Positions 42,224 to 50,483 of a stretch of 64,000 nt of DNA are shown in pieces (within the stretch, counting starts at the first letter, position 1; the number at the start of each line of letters is the position of its first letter). The DNA is from Hymenobacter jejuensis (GTDB taxonomy: Bacteria > Bacteroidota > Bacteroidia > Cytophagales > Hymenobacteraceae). The DNA lies in contig NZ_CP040896.1 in the NCBI RefSeq assembly GCF_006337165.1, positions 4,154,001 through 4,218,000 on the forward strand, written 5' to 3'. The notes under the pieces were generated by a model. That model searched no databases, was not told where the DNA came from, and saw only the letters and a program-made list of their open reading frames with translations. A program made the translations under genes and the position numbers.

Positions 42224-43621
42224 ATGCCGGACCTATCCATAAATTTTGCTGGAATCAAGTCGCCGAATCCCTTCTGGCTGGCCTCGGCGCCACCCACCAA
42301 CTCGGGCTATCAAGTGATGAAAGCCTTTGACGCCGGGTGGGGCGGGGCAGTGTGGAAGACGTTGGGCGTGCCGGTCGTGAACGTGTCGAGCCGTTACGGC
42401 AGCGTCAATTATCGCGACAAGCGCATGATTGGCTTCAACAACATTGAGCTGATTTCAGACCGCCCCTTGGCCGACAACCTGCGCGAGATTGAGGAAGTGA
42501 AAAAATACTTCCCCAACCACGCCGTCATTGCTTCCCTGATGGTGCAGAGCCGCGCAGAATGGCATCAGATTGTGCGCGACGTCACCAATGCTGGCTCCGA
42601 CGGCATTGAGCTGAACTTTGGCTGTCCGCACGGCATGTGCGAGCGGGGCATGGGGTCGGCAGTGGGGCAGGAGCCCGAGGTACTCCGAACCATTGTGGAA
42701 TGGGTAATGGAAGTAGCCCAGATTCCGGTGATTGTGAAGCTGACGCCTAACATCTCCGACATTACCGAGCCGGCTCGGGCCGCGCGTCTAGGTGGTGCGG
42801 ACGCTATTTCGCTCATCAACACCATTCAGAGCATTGTGGGCGTCGATCTGGATAAGTTTGCGCCTTACCCAATCGTGGATGGGAAAGGCACAAACGGCGG
42901 CTACTGCGGCCCCGCCGTAAAACCCATCGCCCTGAATATGATTAAGAACTGCGCCCAAGACCCGGAGGTGCGCCTGCCGATTTCGGGCATCGGAGGCATC
43001 GAAAATTGGCGCGACGCTGTGGAGCACATCTTGCTGGGTGCCAGTTCAGTACAAGTGTGCACGGCGGCCATGCACTTCGGGTTCGGCATCATCCGCGAAA
43101 TGACCGCCGGCTTGGAGCAATACATGACGGAGAAGGGCTTTCACACCATCTACGACATGGTCGGGAAGGCGCTGCCCAACGTGCTGCATTGGGAAGAGCT
43201 GAACCTGAAGTACAAGGTGACGGCCAATATTCACGAAGACAAGTGCATCGGTTGTCAGCTGTGCTACACGGCCTGCGAAGACGGCGCGCACCAAGCCATT
43301 GCCCTGCGCGAAGGCACCCGCGTGCCCGAAATCATCGAGGAAAACTGCGTGGGCTGCAACCTTTGCTCGCTGGTGTGCCCCGTGGAAAACTGCATCACGA
43401 TGGAGCGCACCGACAGCGGCACCGAGCACCTGACCTGGAAAGAGCGCACCGAGGCTGAAACCATCCCGACGACTTTCAACGACGACCGCGCCGGGGGCCT
43501 GCACCATTGGGTGCCCGAACCCACGGCGGCGCTCGGCAAAGAAAAGCACAAGACATTGCCCGGAAAGGCCCGCCAGTTAGGCAACCCCGCCCCGGCTACC
43601 GATGTAGTGAACGAGTCTTAG
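42224..43621 (+). CDS. preA: NAD-dependent dihydropyrimidine dehydrogenase, PreA subunit
   Basis: A 465-residue FMN and iron-sulfur protein. The N-terminal dihydroorotate-dehydrogenase-like barrel (about 1-330) has SPNPFWLASAPPTNSGYQV, the active-site Cys in LNFGCPHGMCERGMGSAVGQ, and the FMN phosphate region ISGIGGIENWRDAVEHILLG. Two 4Fe-4S ferredoxin motifs follow: CIGCQLCYTACEDG and CVGCNLCSLVCPVENC (about residues 345-395). Together with PreT it reduces uracil and thymine to dihydropyrimidines. Length fits, with a short tail after about residue 400 that adds little. It is followed by the NCS1 transporter gene. Confidence 0.95.
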   Translation: MPDLSINFAGIKSPNPFWLASAPPTNSGYQVMKAFDAGWGGAVWKTLGVPVVNVSSRYGSVNYRDKRMIGFNNIELISDRPLADNLREIEEVKKYFPNHAVIASLMVQSRAEWHQIVRDVTNAGSDGIELNFGCPHGMCERGMGSAVGQEPEVLRTIVEWVMEVAQIPVIVKLTPNISDITEPARAARLGGADAISLINTIQSIVGVDLDKFAPYPIVDGKGTNGGYCGPAVKPIALNMIKNCAQDPEVRLPISGIGGIENWRDAVEHILLGASSVQVCTAAMHFGFGIIREMTAGLEQYMTEKGFHTIYDMVGKALPNVLHWEELNLKYKVTANIHEDKCIGCQLCYTACEDGAHQAIALREGTRVPEIIEENCVGCNLCSLVCPVENCITMERTDSGTEHLTWKERTEAETIPTTFNDDRAGGLHHWVPEPTAALGKEKHKTLPGKARQLGNPAPATDVVNES

Positions 43622-43625
43622 ATTC

Positions 43626-43654
43626 GATAATTATTTGGTTATCAAGAATATATA
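43626..43654. repeat. 29-bp AT palindrome, copy 6
   Basis: Good copy (GATAATTATTTGGT, then ATCAAGAATATATA after one base), 4 bp after the preA stop. Confidence 0.6.
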
Positions 43655-43666
43655 ATAGAGCTAAAG

Positions 43667-43695
43667 CGTCATGCAGAGCGCAGCGAAGCATGACG
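43667..43695. repeat. REP-like element, short copy
   Basis: CGTCATGC (43667-43674) and GCATGACG (43688-43695) flank AGAGCGCAGCGAA; same family as 12867 and 39550. Confidence 0.55.
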
Positions 43696-43740
43696 ACCTG
43701 AAAATTGTTTTGCTAGATTGTAATCACGTTTAGTGTATTG

Positions 43741-43769
43741 TGTAAACATCAATAAATCAAAGAGTTGTA
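43741..43769. repeat. 29-bp AT palindrome, copy 7 (degenerate)
   Basis: Degenerate copy (ATCAATAAATCAAAGAGTTG), 30 bp before the NCS1 start. Confidence 0.45.
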
Positions 43770-43799
43770 GCCTAGGTTCATCTTCATAACTGCTCCCGT

Positions 43800-45323
43800 A
43801 TGGAAACGACACAGGAAGTAGCAGCCAGCCAGCCGAACACGGGCCTGATAAGCGAGGACCTCGCCCCGGTTTCCCTCCCCAAACGCACCTGGGATACCTG
43901 GAATTACGCCGCGCTCTGGATCAGCATGAGCTTGTGCATCCCGACGTACATGTTGGCCAGTTCCCTGATCGAAGGAGGCATGAACTGGTGGCAGGCGATC
44001 CTGACTATCTTCCTGGGTAACAGCATTGTACTGGCCCCTATGATCCTAAACGGGCGAGCGGGCGCCACGTACGGCATTCCGTTTCCGGTGTTTGCAAGGG
44101 CTAGTTTTGGCGTGCGCGGCGCCAACGTGCCGGCCATGTTGCGCGCCATCATTGCCTGCGGGTGGTTTGGCATCCAGACCTGGATTGGCGGTTACGCGCT
44201 CTACCAGATGGCCCGGCTTTGGGTTCCGGCTTTGGACAGCCTGCCGGCTGTTTTTCCGGCTTCCTGGTCGTTGGAAACCGGGCCGGCGGTCATGTTTTTG
44301 CTGTTTTGGCTACTCAATATGTACGTGGTGTACTTGGGTGTCGACAGCATCAAAAAGCTGCTGGTTTTCAAGGCGTTCTTCCTGCCTTTTGCCGCTCTGG
44401 CCTTGCTACTGTGGGCCATAAGCGCGGGGCACGGCTTGGGGCCCATTCTGGCGCAGCCGTCAAAGTTCAAATCGTCAGCCGAGTTCTGGACGTTCTTCTT
44501 CCCGTCGCTGACCGGCATGGTTGGCTTTTGGGCTACGCTATCGCTTAATATTCCGGACTTTACGCGCTACGCCAAAAGTCAACGCGCGCAGGTAGTGGGC
44601 CAAGCCTTGGGCCTGCCGCTGCCCATGACGCTGTTCGCCTTTGTAGGCGTGGTCGTAACCTCCGCTACCTTCATTATCTACGGCAAAACCATCTGGGATC
44701 CGGTCGTGCTGGCTGGCCGCTTCGACAGCAAGCTGCTGGTGAGCCTCGCCATGATTGCCGTGGCGCTCTCGACCCTGGCCACCAACATTGCCGCCAACAT
44801 CGTAAGCCCCGCCAATGATTTTGCGAACCTTTCGCCCGCGCGAATCAGCTTCAAAGTCGGAGGCTACATCACCGGCGTCATCGGCGTCCTGATTTTCCCG
44901 TGGAAGCTCATTGCCGATCCCTCGGGGTACATTTTTACCTGGCTGGTGGGCTATTCGGGGTTGCTAGGCCCGATTGGCGGCATCATGATCGCGGACTATT
45001 ACTTCATCCGGAAGCAGCAACTCCACGTTCAGGAGCTTTACCAGTATACGGGTCGCTACGCCTATCGCAACGGGTTCAATACCAGTGCGTTGCTGGCGTT
45101 GGTGATTGGCATTCTGCCCAATATACCGGGCTTCCTGACCACCGTGGGCGCCGTGCCTAAAGAAGCAGTCTGGCCCTGGCTGGTATCGCTTTACAGCTAC
45201 GCCTGGTTTGTCGGGTTCTTTATTTCCGGCGTTTCGTACCTGCTCATGATGAGCAAGCAGCGCAGAGCCATCAACCAAAGCATGAGTTTTCCGAGCGAAG
45301 AATATCAGATTAGCATCACCTAA
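43800..45323 (+). CDS. NCS1-family nucleobase:cation symporter
   Basis: A 507-residue inner-membrane transporter with about twelve hydrophobic segments. The NCS1 signature is clear at about residues 75-125: MILNGRAGATYGIPFPVFAR, then ASFGVRGANVPAMLRAIIAC and GWFGIQTWIGGYALYQMARL. Later features are TLSLNIPDFTRYAKSQRAQV and IGGIMIADYYFIRKQQLHVQ. Relatives (Mhp1, allantoin, uracil and cytosine permeases) carry nucleobases and related compounds with Na+ or H+. Lying next to preTA and the rest of the pathway, it is the likely uracil or thymine importer. It converges with the penicillin-acylase gene. Confidence 0.92.
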   Translation: METTQEVAASQPNTGLISEDLAPVSLPKRTWDTWNYAALWISMSLCIPTYMLASSLIEGGMNWWQAILTIFLGNSIVLAPMILNGRAGATYGIPFPVFARASFGVRGANVPAMLRAIIACGWFGIQTWIGGYALYQMARLWVPALDSLPAVFPASWSLETGPAVMFLLFWLLNMYVVYLGVDSIKKLLVFKAFFLPFAALALLLWAISAGHGLGPILAQPSKFKSSAEFWTFFFPSLTGMVGFWATLSLNIPDFTRYAKSQRAQVVGQALGLPLPMTLFAFVGVVVTSATFIIYGKTIWDPVVLAGRFDSKLLVSLAMIAVALSTLATNIAANIVSPANDFANLSPARISFKVGGYITGVIGVLIFPWKLIADPSGYIFTWLVGYSGLLGPIGGIMIADYYFIRKQQLHVQELYQYTGRYAYRNGFNTSALLALVIGILPNIPGFLTTVGAVPKEAVWPWLVSLYSYAWFVGFFISGVSYLLMMSKQRRAINQSMSFPSEEYQISIT

Positions 45324-45328
45324 TTGAA

Positions 45329-45383
45329 AAACGGCCCTACATATAAATTATTGTCAATCAATAACTTATATGTAGGGCCGTTT
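45329..45383. terminator. Bidirectional terminator with a palindrome copy at its tip
   Basis: AAACGGCCCTACATATAA (45329-45346) and its perfect inverse (45366-45383) form an 18-bp stem; T or A runs lie at the outer ends. The 29-bp palindrome copy 8 (45342-45370) sits at its apex. It lies between convergent genes (stops at 45323 and 45401). Confidence 0.7.
45342..45370. repeat. 29-bp AT palindrome, copy 8
   Basis: Copy TATAAATTATTGTC then ATCAATAACTTATA, forming the upper part of the convergent terminator hairpin. Confidence 0.7.
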
Positions 45384-45400
45384 CCTTTTACCCCCAGTAC

Positions 45401-47599
45401 TTACTCGCCAGGGTGATAAGTTTTTTCGGCGTGCTGGCGAACGTCTTCGGGGTAAAACAGCACGTCTTTGAAGTTCTCTTCACAATACAGCGCGGCTTGG
45501 TCGGTGAAGTGAGGCGAGCTAGGATCGCTGCTTTCGCCGCCGGTGAGTACCGAGCGCGCTTTGAGGCGCGGTCCAAATTCGACGACGGCAATGAAACTGT
45601 TGCCAATGTTGCCGTACCGCTTCTTGGTGCCCGGATACGTCTGCGCCCCGAACGCCGCTAAGGAGCCCCATTTCGACGACGTAAACGCCACCGGAATGCT
45701 CGGCTTCTGGTCGTCGTACACTTCGTCGATGTTGCCGGTAAGGCGCTGAAAGCGATTGACTTCGCCCCACGCCGTTTTCCAAGTACCGAAGTCCCGCGTG
45801 AGTTCTTCAAGGGTTTCGGCCAGCGCCGTGAGTTTTTCCTGGGGCGTGGTATGCTGAATGGTGAACGCTGTAAACGTCAGGTAATCAAAGGGTTGATCGG
45901 CCGGCACGCGGCTGCGCGCCAGCCGCTGAATGCGCTCGCCCCAATAAATTGCAAGGGTCTGGGCCACGGAGGTTTTGCTATAGCACCGGTCCCAGGCGCG
46001 CAACACCTCAACGGCTTCTTTCACCTCTTGCGATTGCGTAGTCGCCACGCCAGGCGTGGAGTTATAGGCCATCACCAAAGCCGGAATCATCTCTTCAAAC
46101 CCAGCCAGATACGGATCTTTGGCCGCCGCAATCAGGGTGTCGAGCGTAAATAGTTTTTTGCGACTCAGCACCCGCACGGCGTTGATGCCGCGGTAGTTTT
46201 CCGCGTCGGGCGCCATGTAGGCCGGGAAGCGCTCCTTCTGCGGGCTGCTGGGGCCAGACACAGTGAAGGGCGTCGAGTTGCAGTTCTGAATCCAGCCGCT
46301 GGCCGGGTTGTGCACCTGCACCAACTCCTCAACTTTGTGCAACCCCTGCCATTCGGTTTTAGGGTTGCTGCCATCGACAGGGCGGCTCCAGTCAAATTTA
46401 GGGTCGCGCTTGGGGATGAAGTTGCCGTGCCAATAGGCAATGTTGCCCTTGCTGTCGGCAAAAACGGTGTTGTTGGACGCGTTGCCGTTGAGCCTCATCA
46501 CCTCTTTGAAGCTGGCGTAATCGGTGGCTTTGGTGCGCAGGTACGATTGCTCCAGGGCTTCCAGCGGCGTGTCCATCATGCGCACCGTCACCCATTTAGT
46601 GTCAGATTCCTGGCCCACCACCGGGCCATGATGCGTGCGGTACGTAGTGAACTCCTTGCGTACCAGTTGGTTGCCTTGCTTATACGGCAGCGAGATTTTC
46701 TGCACCTGCACGGGCCGCAGCTTCTTGCCATACTTGTAATAGTACTTGCCGTCTTTCTGCTCGATGGTTTCCAAGTACTCGTCCATCGAGTCGGAGTAGC
46801 TGGAGGTGTGCATCCAGCCACAATTTTGGTTAAAGCCCTGGTAGACAAAGAATTGCCCCCAGGTAACGGCGCCGTAGGCGTTGAGGCCGTTTTCGCTCGT
46901 TACCTGCACTTCGGGCCGGAAATAGAACGACGTATGCGGGTTGATTAACAGCAGGGCGTGGCCACTAGCGCTTTTGGCGGGGGCAATGGCAAACCCGTTG
47001 GAGCCCACCGGTTCGCGGTCTTGCTTCTCAAAATCGGGCCGCACCCACGACGTCGATTTCCGTTGGCCGTAAAAGGCTTTCACTCGCTCCAGCGGCACCA
47101 CGCTGATGTTGCCGCCGATGCTGCCTTCGCTGAACATGAGCGGCATCCAGGGCTGGAAGCGCCGAAGCAGCTTGGGCTTCACGGTAGGGTGCGTGTAGAG
47201 GTAGTAGTTGGTGCCGTCGGCGAAGGCGTTGAGCAGCTGCTTCATCCAGACCGGGCTTTTTTTGTAAATGCTGATGGCCTGCGTGCTATCGAGAAAAAGG
47301 CGGGCGCGCAGATCGCTGTACAGGGCGGCCTCGCCCTGCACTTCGGCCAAGCGACCGATGTTGGTGAGGTAGTTGTCCTCGACGCGGGCAAAATCGTCTT
47401 CGCACTGCGCATATAGCAGCCCAAACACTGCGTCGGCGTCGGTTTTGCCGTAGATGTGCGGCACGCCCCAGTTGTCGCGCACGATGTTTACTTGCTTGGC
47501 CTGCTGCTGCCAGCGGGCGATTTCGTCGGGTTGGAATGCCTGCGCTTGGGCGCCGAAACCGGGCAGAACCAGCAGCAAAGCAAAAAGGAGTCGCATCAT
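45401..47599 (-). CDS. Penicillin-acylase-family (S45) amidohydrolase
   Basis: A 732-residue secreted N-terminal-nucleophile hydrolase. The signal peptide is MMRLLFALLLVLPGFGAQAQ. The precursor is expected to cut itself so that Ser in the EPVG/SNGFAIAPAKSASGHA segment (about residue 200) becomes the N-terminal nucleophile of the beta chain; the spacer and alpha chain precede it. Other landmarks are NIVRDNWGVPHIYGKTDADA and LLINPHTSFYFRPEV. The family cleaves amide bonds in penicillins, acyl-homoserine lactones and related compounds. Several homologues in Bacteroidota quench quorum-sensing signals, but substrate cannot be read here. The gene stands alone, converging with the NCS1 gene. Confidence 0.92.
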   Translation of the reverse strand: MMRLLFALLLVLPGFGAQAQAFQPDEIARWQQQAKQVNIVRDNWGVPHIYGKTDADAVFGLLYAQCEDDFARVEDNYLTNIGRLAEVQGEAALYSDLRARLFLDSTQAISIYKKSPVWMKQLLNAFADGTNYYLYTHPTVKPKLLRRFQPWMPLMFSEGSIGGNISVVPLERVKAFYGQRKSTSWVRPDFEKQDREPVGSNGFAIAPAKSASGHALLLINPHTSFYFRPEVQVTSENGLNAYGAVTWGQFFVYQGFNQNCGWMHTSSYSDSMDEYLETIEQKDGKYYYKYGKKLRPVQVQKISLPYKQGNQLVRKEFTTYRTHHGPVVGQESDTKWVTVRMMDTPLEALEQSYLRTKATDYASFKEVMRLNGNASNNTVFADSKGNIAYWHGNFIPKRDPKFDWSRPVDGSNPKTEWQGLHKVEELVQVHNPASGWIQNCNSTPFTVSGPSSPQKERFPAYMAPDAENYRGINAVRVLSRKKLFTLDTLIAAAKDPYLAGFEEMIPALVMAYNSTPGVATTQSQEVKEAVEVLRAWDRCYSKTSVAQTLAIYWGERIQRLARSRVPADQPFDYLTFTAFTIQHTTPQEKLTALAETLEELTRDFGTWKTAWGEVNRFQRLTGNIDEVYDDQKPSIPVAFTSSKWGSLAAFGAQTYPGTKKRYGNIGNSFIAVVEFGPRLKARSVLTGGESSDPSSPHFTDQAALYCEENFKDVLFYPEDVRQHAEKTYHPGE

Positions 47600-47662
47600 T
47601 TCAGGAAGGTAAGAAGACTGGGCGGCGGGTGTGGGCGGCAGTGAGCGTTTAAACCCTGTGTT

Positions 47663-47691
47663 TATAAGTATTTGGTTGTGAATTACTTATG
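47663..47691. repeat. 29-bp AT palindrome, copy 9
   Basis: Good copy (TATAAGTATTTGGT then TGAATTACTTATG) in the 288-bp divergent gap between the acylase and YciI-like genes. I see no gene in the rest of that gap. Confidence 0.7.
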
Positions 47692-47887
47692 AAAATGGAG
47701 TTTATAGCCACTTTTGCCTGTCAACGTAAAAGTATCACGCGCCGGCAAAAAGCCATTCGGCCGGCTGTGGGCAACGTGCTACCTAACGCACCCACAAGCA
47801 GATGGCCAAAGAACATTTCGGGGAAAGTAGGGCAAGTTCGAGACACTGCATACCTTATGGGCCAAATTTCCTTCTTTCTTCTTCCGC

Positions 47888-48178
47888 ATGAACCAGTACC
47901 TGATTACGGCCTACGATTATACCGACGACAAAGCGCTCGAACGCCGCATGGCCGCCCGAACCGAGCATCTGACCCGCGCTAGCAAACTCAAAGCCGACGG
48001 CACGTTGGTGGTAGGTGGCGCCATTCTCAGCCCCGAAGGTCAAATGATTGGTTCTATGATGCTTATGCAATTCGAGTCGGCCGATGGGCTGGAAGCTTGG
48101 AAGCAGGACGAGCCCTACCTGCTGCAAAAAGTGTGGGAGAAAGTGACGATTGAGCCCTTCCGCTCGGCTCAGTTGTAA
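47888..48178 (+). CDS. YciI-family protein
   Basis: A 96-residue cytoplasmic ferredoxin-like-fold protein. YciI markers: MNQYLITAYDYTDDKALERR at the N-terminus, the conserved AARTEHLTRASKLKADGTLV with the family His (residue about 24), and VGGAILSPEGQMIGSMMLMQ followed by the second motif with Asp (DEPYLLQKVWEKVTIEPFR). Role in Bacteroidota unknown; YciI homologues include enzymes related to muconolactone isomerases. It precedes a PLP enzyme gene by 36 bp and may share its transcript. Confidence 0.85.
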   Translation: MNQYLITAYDYTDDKALERRMAARTEHLTRASKLKADGTLVVGGAILSPEGQMIGSMMLMQFESADGLEAWKQDEPYLLQKVWEKVTIEPFRSAQL

Positions 48179-48214
48179 GCCTTTCGCATCCGCTTTGGTA
48201 TAACCACTTTTTGC

Positions 48215-49462
48215 ATGTCTTCTTTCCCAATTGACGCCGTCCGGGCCGCCTTTCCTGCGTTGCAGCAGCGCCTTGAGCATAAGCCTTTTATCTTCTTCGA
48301 TGGCCCCGGCGGCACCCAAATGGCTCAGCCGGCCATCGAGGCGATGGTGGGCTACATCCGGGGCGGCATGGCCAACCTGCACGGCACGTTTGCGACCAGC
48401 CGCGCCACCGACGAAGTGCTTCTGGAAGGCCGGCGCGCCATCGCCGATCTGCTGAATTGCCAGCCCGAAGAAGTGGCTTTTGGGCAAAACATGACTTCGT
48501 TGGCCTTTGCCATTGCGCGCAGTTTGGGCTCCTGTATTCAGGCCGGGGATGAGATCATCGTCACTGAACTTGACCACCGAGCCAACGTCGATCCGTGGGT
48601 GACGCTAGCTAGGGATCGCGGCGCGGTGGTTAAGTTTCTGCCCGTAAACGCGGATACGTACACGCTGGAAATAAGCCAGTTAGATGAATTGATTACGGCG
48701 AAAACCAAGCTCGTGGCCGTCAGTATGTCGTCGAACGTAACGGGCACCGTGACGCCCGTGGAGCAGGTAATTCGGCGGGCAAAAGCCGTCAACGCCATGG
48801 TGGTGCTGGATGCCGTGCACGCCGTGCCGCACTTCCCGATCGACTTTCGAGTCTTGGGCGCCGATGTGCTGTTTTGCTCGGCCTACAAGTTTTTCGGGCC
48901 GCATGTGGGCATCGCGGTGGTCTCGGCCGCGTTATTCGAGAACCTGCCGGTCTATAAGCTGGCTCCGGCCCCCACCAACATCCCCGATAAGCTCGAAACC
49001 GGCACCCAAAACCACGAAGCCATCGCCGGCCTGATCGGGGCCATAGATTTTATTCAAACCTTGGGGCAAGGTGCCACCCGCAAGGAGCGCCTGCGCAGCG
49101 CCATGCAGGCCGTTGAAGAACGCGAACAGGAGCAAGCGCAGCAGCTGGAAGAGTTTCTGCTAGGTATTCCGCAGGTGCGCCTGTACCGCGCCCCGGCCGG
49201 CACGCGCAAAACGCCCACACTGGCTTTCACGCTGGATCAGGTGAACTCGCGCGAGGCAGCGGCTTGGTTTGCAGATACTTACAACATGTGTATCGCCGAT
49301 GGTCATTTCTACGCTTCTACCTTAGCTGAGAAAATGCACGTCAACGCGATGGGCGGCTGGATTCGGTTGGGCCTCGCCCCTTACAACACAGACGAAGAAA
49401 TTGAGCTGTTCAAAACGGCCTTGCTGACGTTTGTTGAAAAGCATTGTCAATCAGCAAGATAG
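48215..49462 (+). CDS. Class V aminotransferase, cysteine desulfurase-like (VC1184 type)
   Basis: A 415-residue PLP enzyme. Class V markers: FIFFDGPGGTQMAQPAIEAM near the N-terminus, FGQNMTSLAFAIARSLG, VVLDAVHAVPHFPIDFRVLG, and the PLP Lys in LFCSAYKFFGPHVGIAVV. It resembles the group labelled cysteine desulfurase-like, related to SufS/CsdA but lacking an obvious catalytic-Cys loop in the usual place; the true activity is uncertain. It does not stand next to suf or isc genes. It ends at a strong hairpin. Confidence 0.87.
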   Translation: MSSFPIDAVRAAFPALQQRLEHKPFIFFDGPGGTQMAQPAIEAMVGYIRGGMANLHGTFATSRATDEVLLEGRRAIADLLNCQPEEVAFGQNMTSLAFAIARSLGSCIQAGDEIIVTELDHRANVDPWVTLARDRGAVVKFLPVNADTYTLEISQLDELITAKTKLVAVSMSSNVTGTVTPVEQVIRRAKAVNAMVVLDAVHAVPHFPIDFRVLGADVLFCSAYKFFGPHVGIAVVSAALFENLPVYKLAPAPTNIPDKLETGTQNHEAIAGLIGAIDFIQTLGQGATRKERLRSAMQAVEEREQEQAQQLEEFLLGIPQVRLYRAPAGTRKTPTLAFTLDQVNSREAAAWFADTYNMCIADGHFYASTLAEKMHVNAMGGWIRLGLAPYNTDEEIELFKTALLTFVEKHCQSAR

Positions 49463-49477
49463 AATAGCCAAAAAGCT

Positions 49478-49542
49478 ACAAGCCCCAGCGGGGCGGCACC
49501 CCAACTCGTATAGAATTGAGGTGCCGCCCCGCTGGGGCTTGT
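49478..49542. terminator. Long hairpin between convergent genes
   Basis: A perfect 23-bp GC-rich stem: ACAAGCCCCAGCGGGGCGGC (arm 49478-49500) with its inverse at 49520-49542, 19-nt loop. It lies after the class V aminotransferase and before the leftward SOD stop. The T tract is weak, so this may also be a repeat. Confidence 0.6.
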
Positions 49543-49557
49543 GGTAATGGTCTATGT

Positions 49558-49586
49558 CATAACTATTTGATTATAAAATAGTTATG
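49558..49586. repeat. 29-bp AT palindrome, copy 10
   Basis: Best palindromic copy: CATAACTATTT and AAATAGTTATG around a 7-base centre GATTATA; the symmetry extends three bases outward on each side (TGTCAT...ATGACA). It lies in the convergent gap before the SOD stop. Confidence 0.75.
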
Positions 49587-49598
49587 ACATTAGTCCGT

Positions 49599-50345
49599 CT
49601 AGCCTTTTTTAGCAGCTTCGTAGCGTTTGCCTACTTCCGACCAGTTGACGACGTTCCAGAAAGCCTTCACATAGTCGGGGCGCTTGTTCTGGTATTTGAG
49701 GTAGTAGGCGTGTTCCCACACGTCGAGGCCCAGGATGGGCGTACCGTGCTGAATGCCTGCGATATCCATCAGCGGATTGTCTTGGTTGGGAGTCGAAGAG
49801 ATGAACAGCTTGCCTTGCTTATCGACGCTCAGCCACGCCCAACCCGACCCGAACCGACCGACGCCGGCCTTCGAAAATTCATCCTGAAACTTCTCAAACG
49901 AGCCGAAAGTGCTGGTCAGATCCGTTGCCAAGGTGCCGGTGGGCTGTCCGCCTCCTTTGGCCGCCAGCAGTTGCCAAAACAACGAGTGATTCCAGTGGCC
50001 GCCCGCGTTGTTGCGGATTGCATCCGGCTGCTTGCTGGCCGAAGCGAGCAGGTCGGCCAGCGGCATTTTTTCCTGCGGTTTGCCCGCTACGGCTTCGTTA
50101 AGCTTCGAAACGTACGTCTTGTGGTGCGCGTCGTGGTGGATTTCCATGGTGCGCGCGTCGATGTGCGGTTCCAGAGCATTGAACGCGTAGGGCAGCGGCG
50201 GCAACGTAAAGGGGCCGTCGGCCATGGGCGTGGCCCGCGCTTCGGCCAAGAACCGCTCGTCGCGAGCATGAGCCAGCAGCGCCGGGCTTACTAAGCCACT
50301 GATAGCCAGCAACAGGCCTTTCTGCAAAAAATCACGTTTGTTCAT
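49599..50345 (-). CDS. Fe/Mn superoxide dismutase with Tat-like export signal
   Basis: A 248-residue SOD. The start at 50345 gives MNKRDFLQKGLLLAISGLVS, a Tat-like signal (KR pair, then a hydrophobic run). Metal ligands of Fe/Mn SODs are in MEIHHDAHHKTYV, HWNHSLFW, and LDVWEHAYYLKYQ (Asp and His). It dismutates superoxide to H2O2 and O2; the signal suggests a periplasmic or surface location, unlike the usual cytoplasmic enzyme. Fe and Mn forms cannot be told apart here. Confidence 0.9.
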   Translation of the reverse strand: MNKRDFLQKGLLLAISGLVSPALLAHARDERFLAEARATPMADGPFTLPPLPYAFNALEPHIDARTMEIHHDAHHKTYVSKLNEAVAGKPQEKMPLADLLASASKQPDAIRNNAGGHWNHSLFWQLLAAKGGGQPTGTLATDLTSTFGSFEKFQDEFSKAGVGRFGSGWAWLSVDKQGKLFISSTPNQDNPLMDIAGIQHGTPILGLDVWEHAYYLKYQNKRPDYVKAFWNVVNWSEVGKRYEAAKKG

Positions 50346-50483
50346 AAGACTAATGAATAAAGTGGGAGAGAAGTAAGCGGAACTGCGTTTGCGCTTATGC
50401 AAATGAAGCGGTTTCTACGGATTGACGTTTTCAAACGCATGTATAGCGCTTGAGTATGTAGACTACATGAAATATTTGGGGCA

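Noticed and set aside
36394..49586. CRISPR array
   Set aside because: The repeated 29-bp palindrome has CRISPR-like length but copies are kilobases apart between genes, without regular spacers or cas genes.
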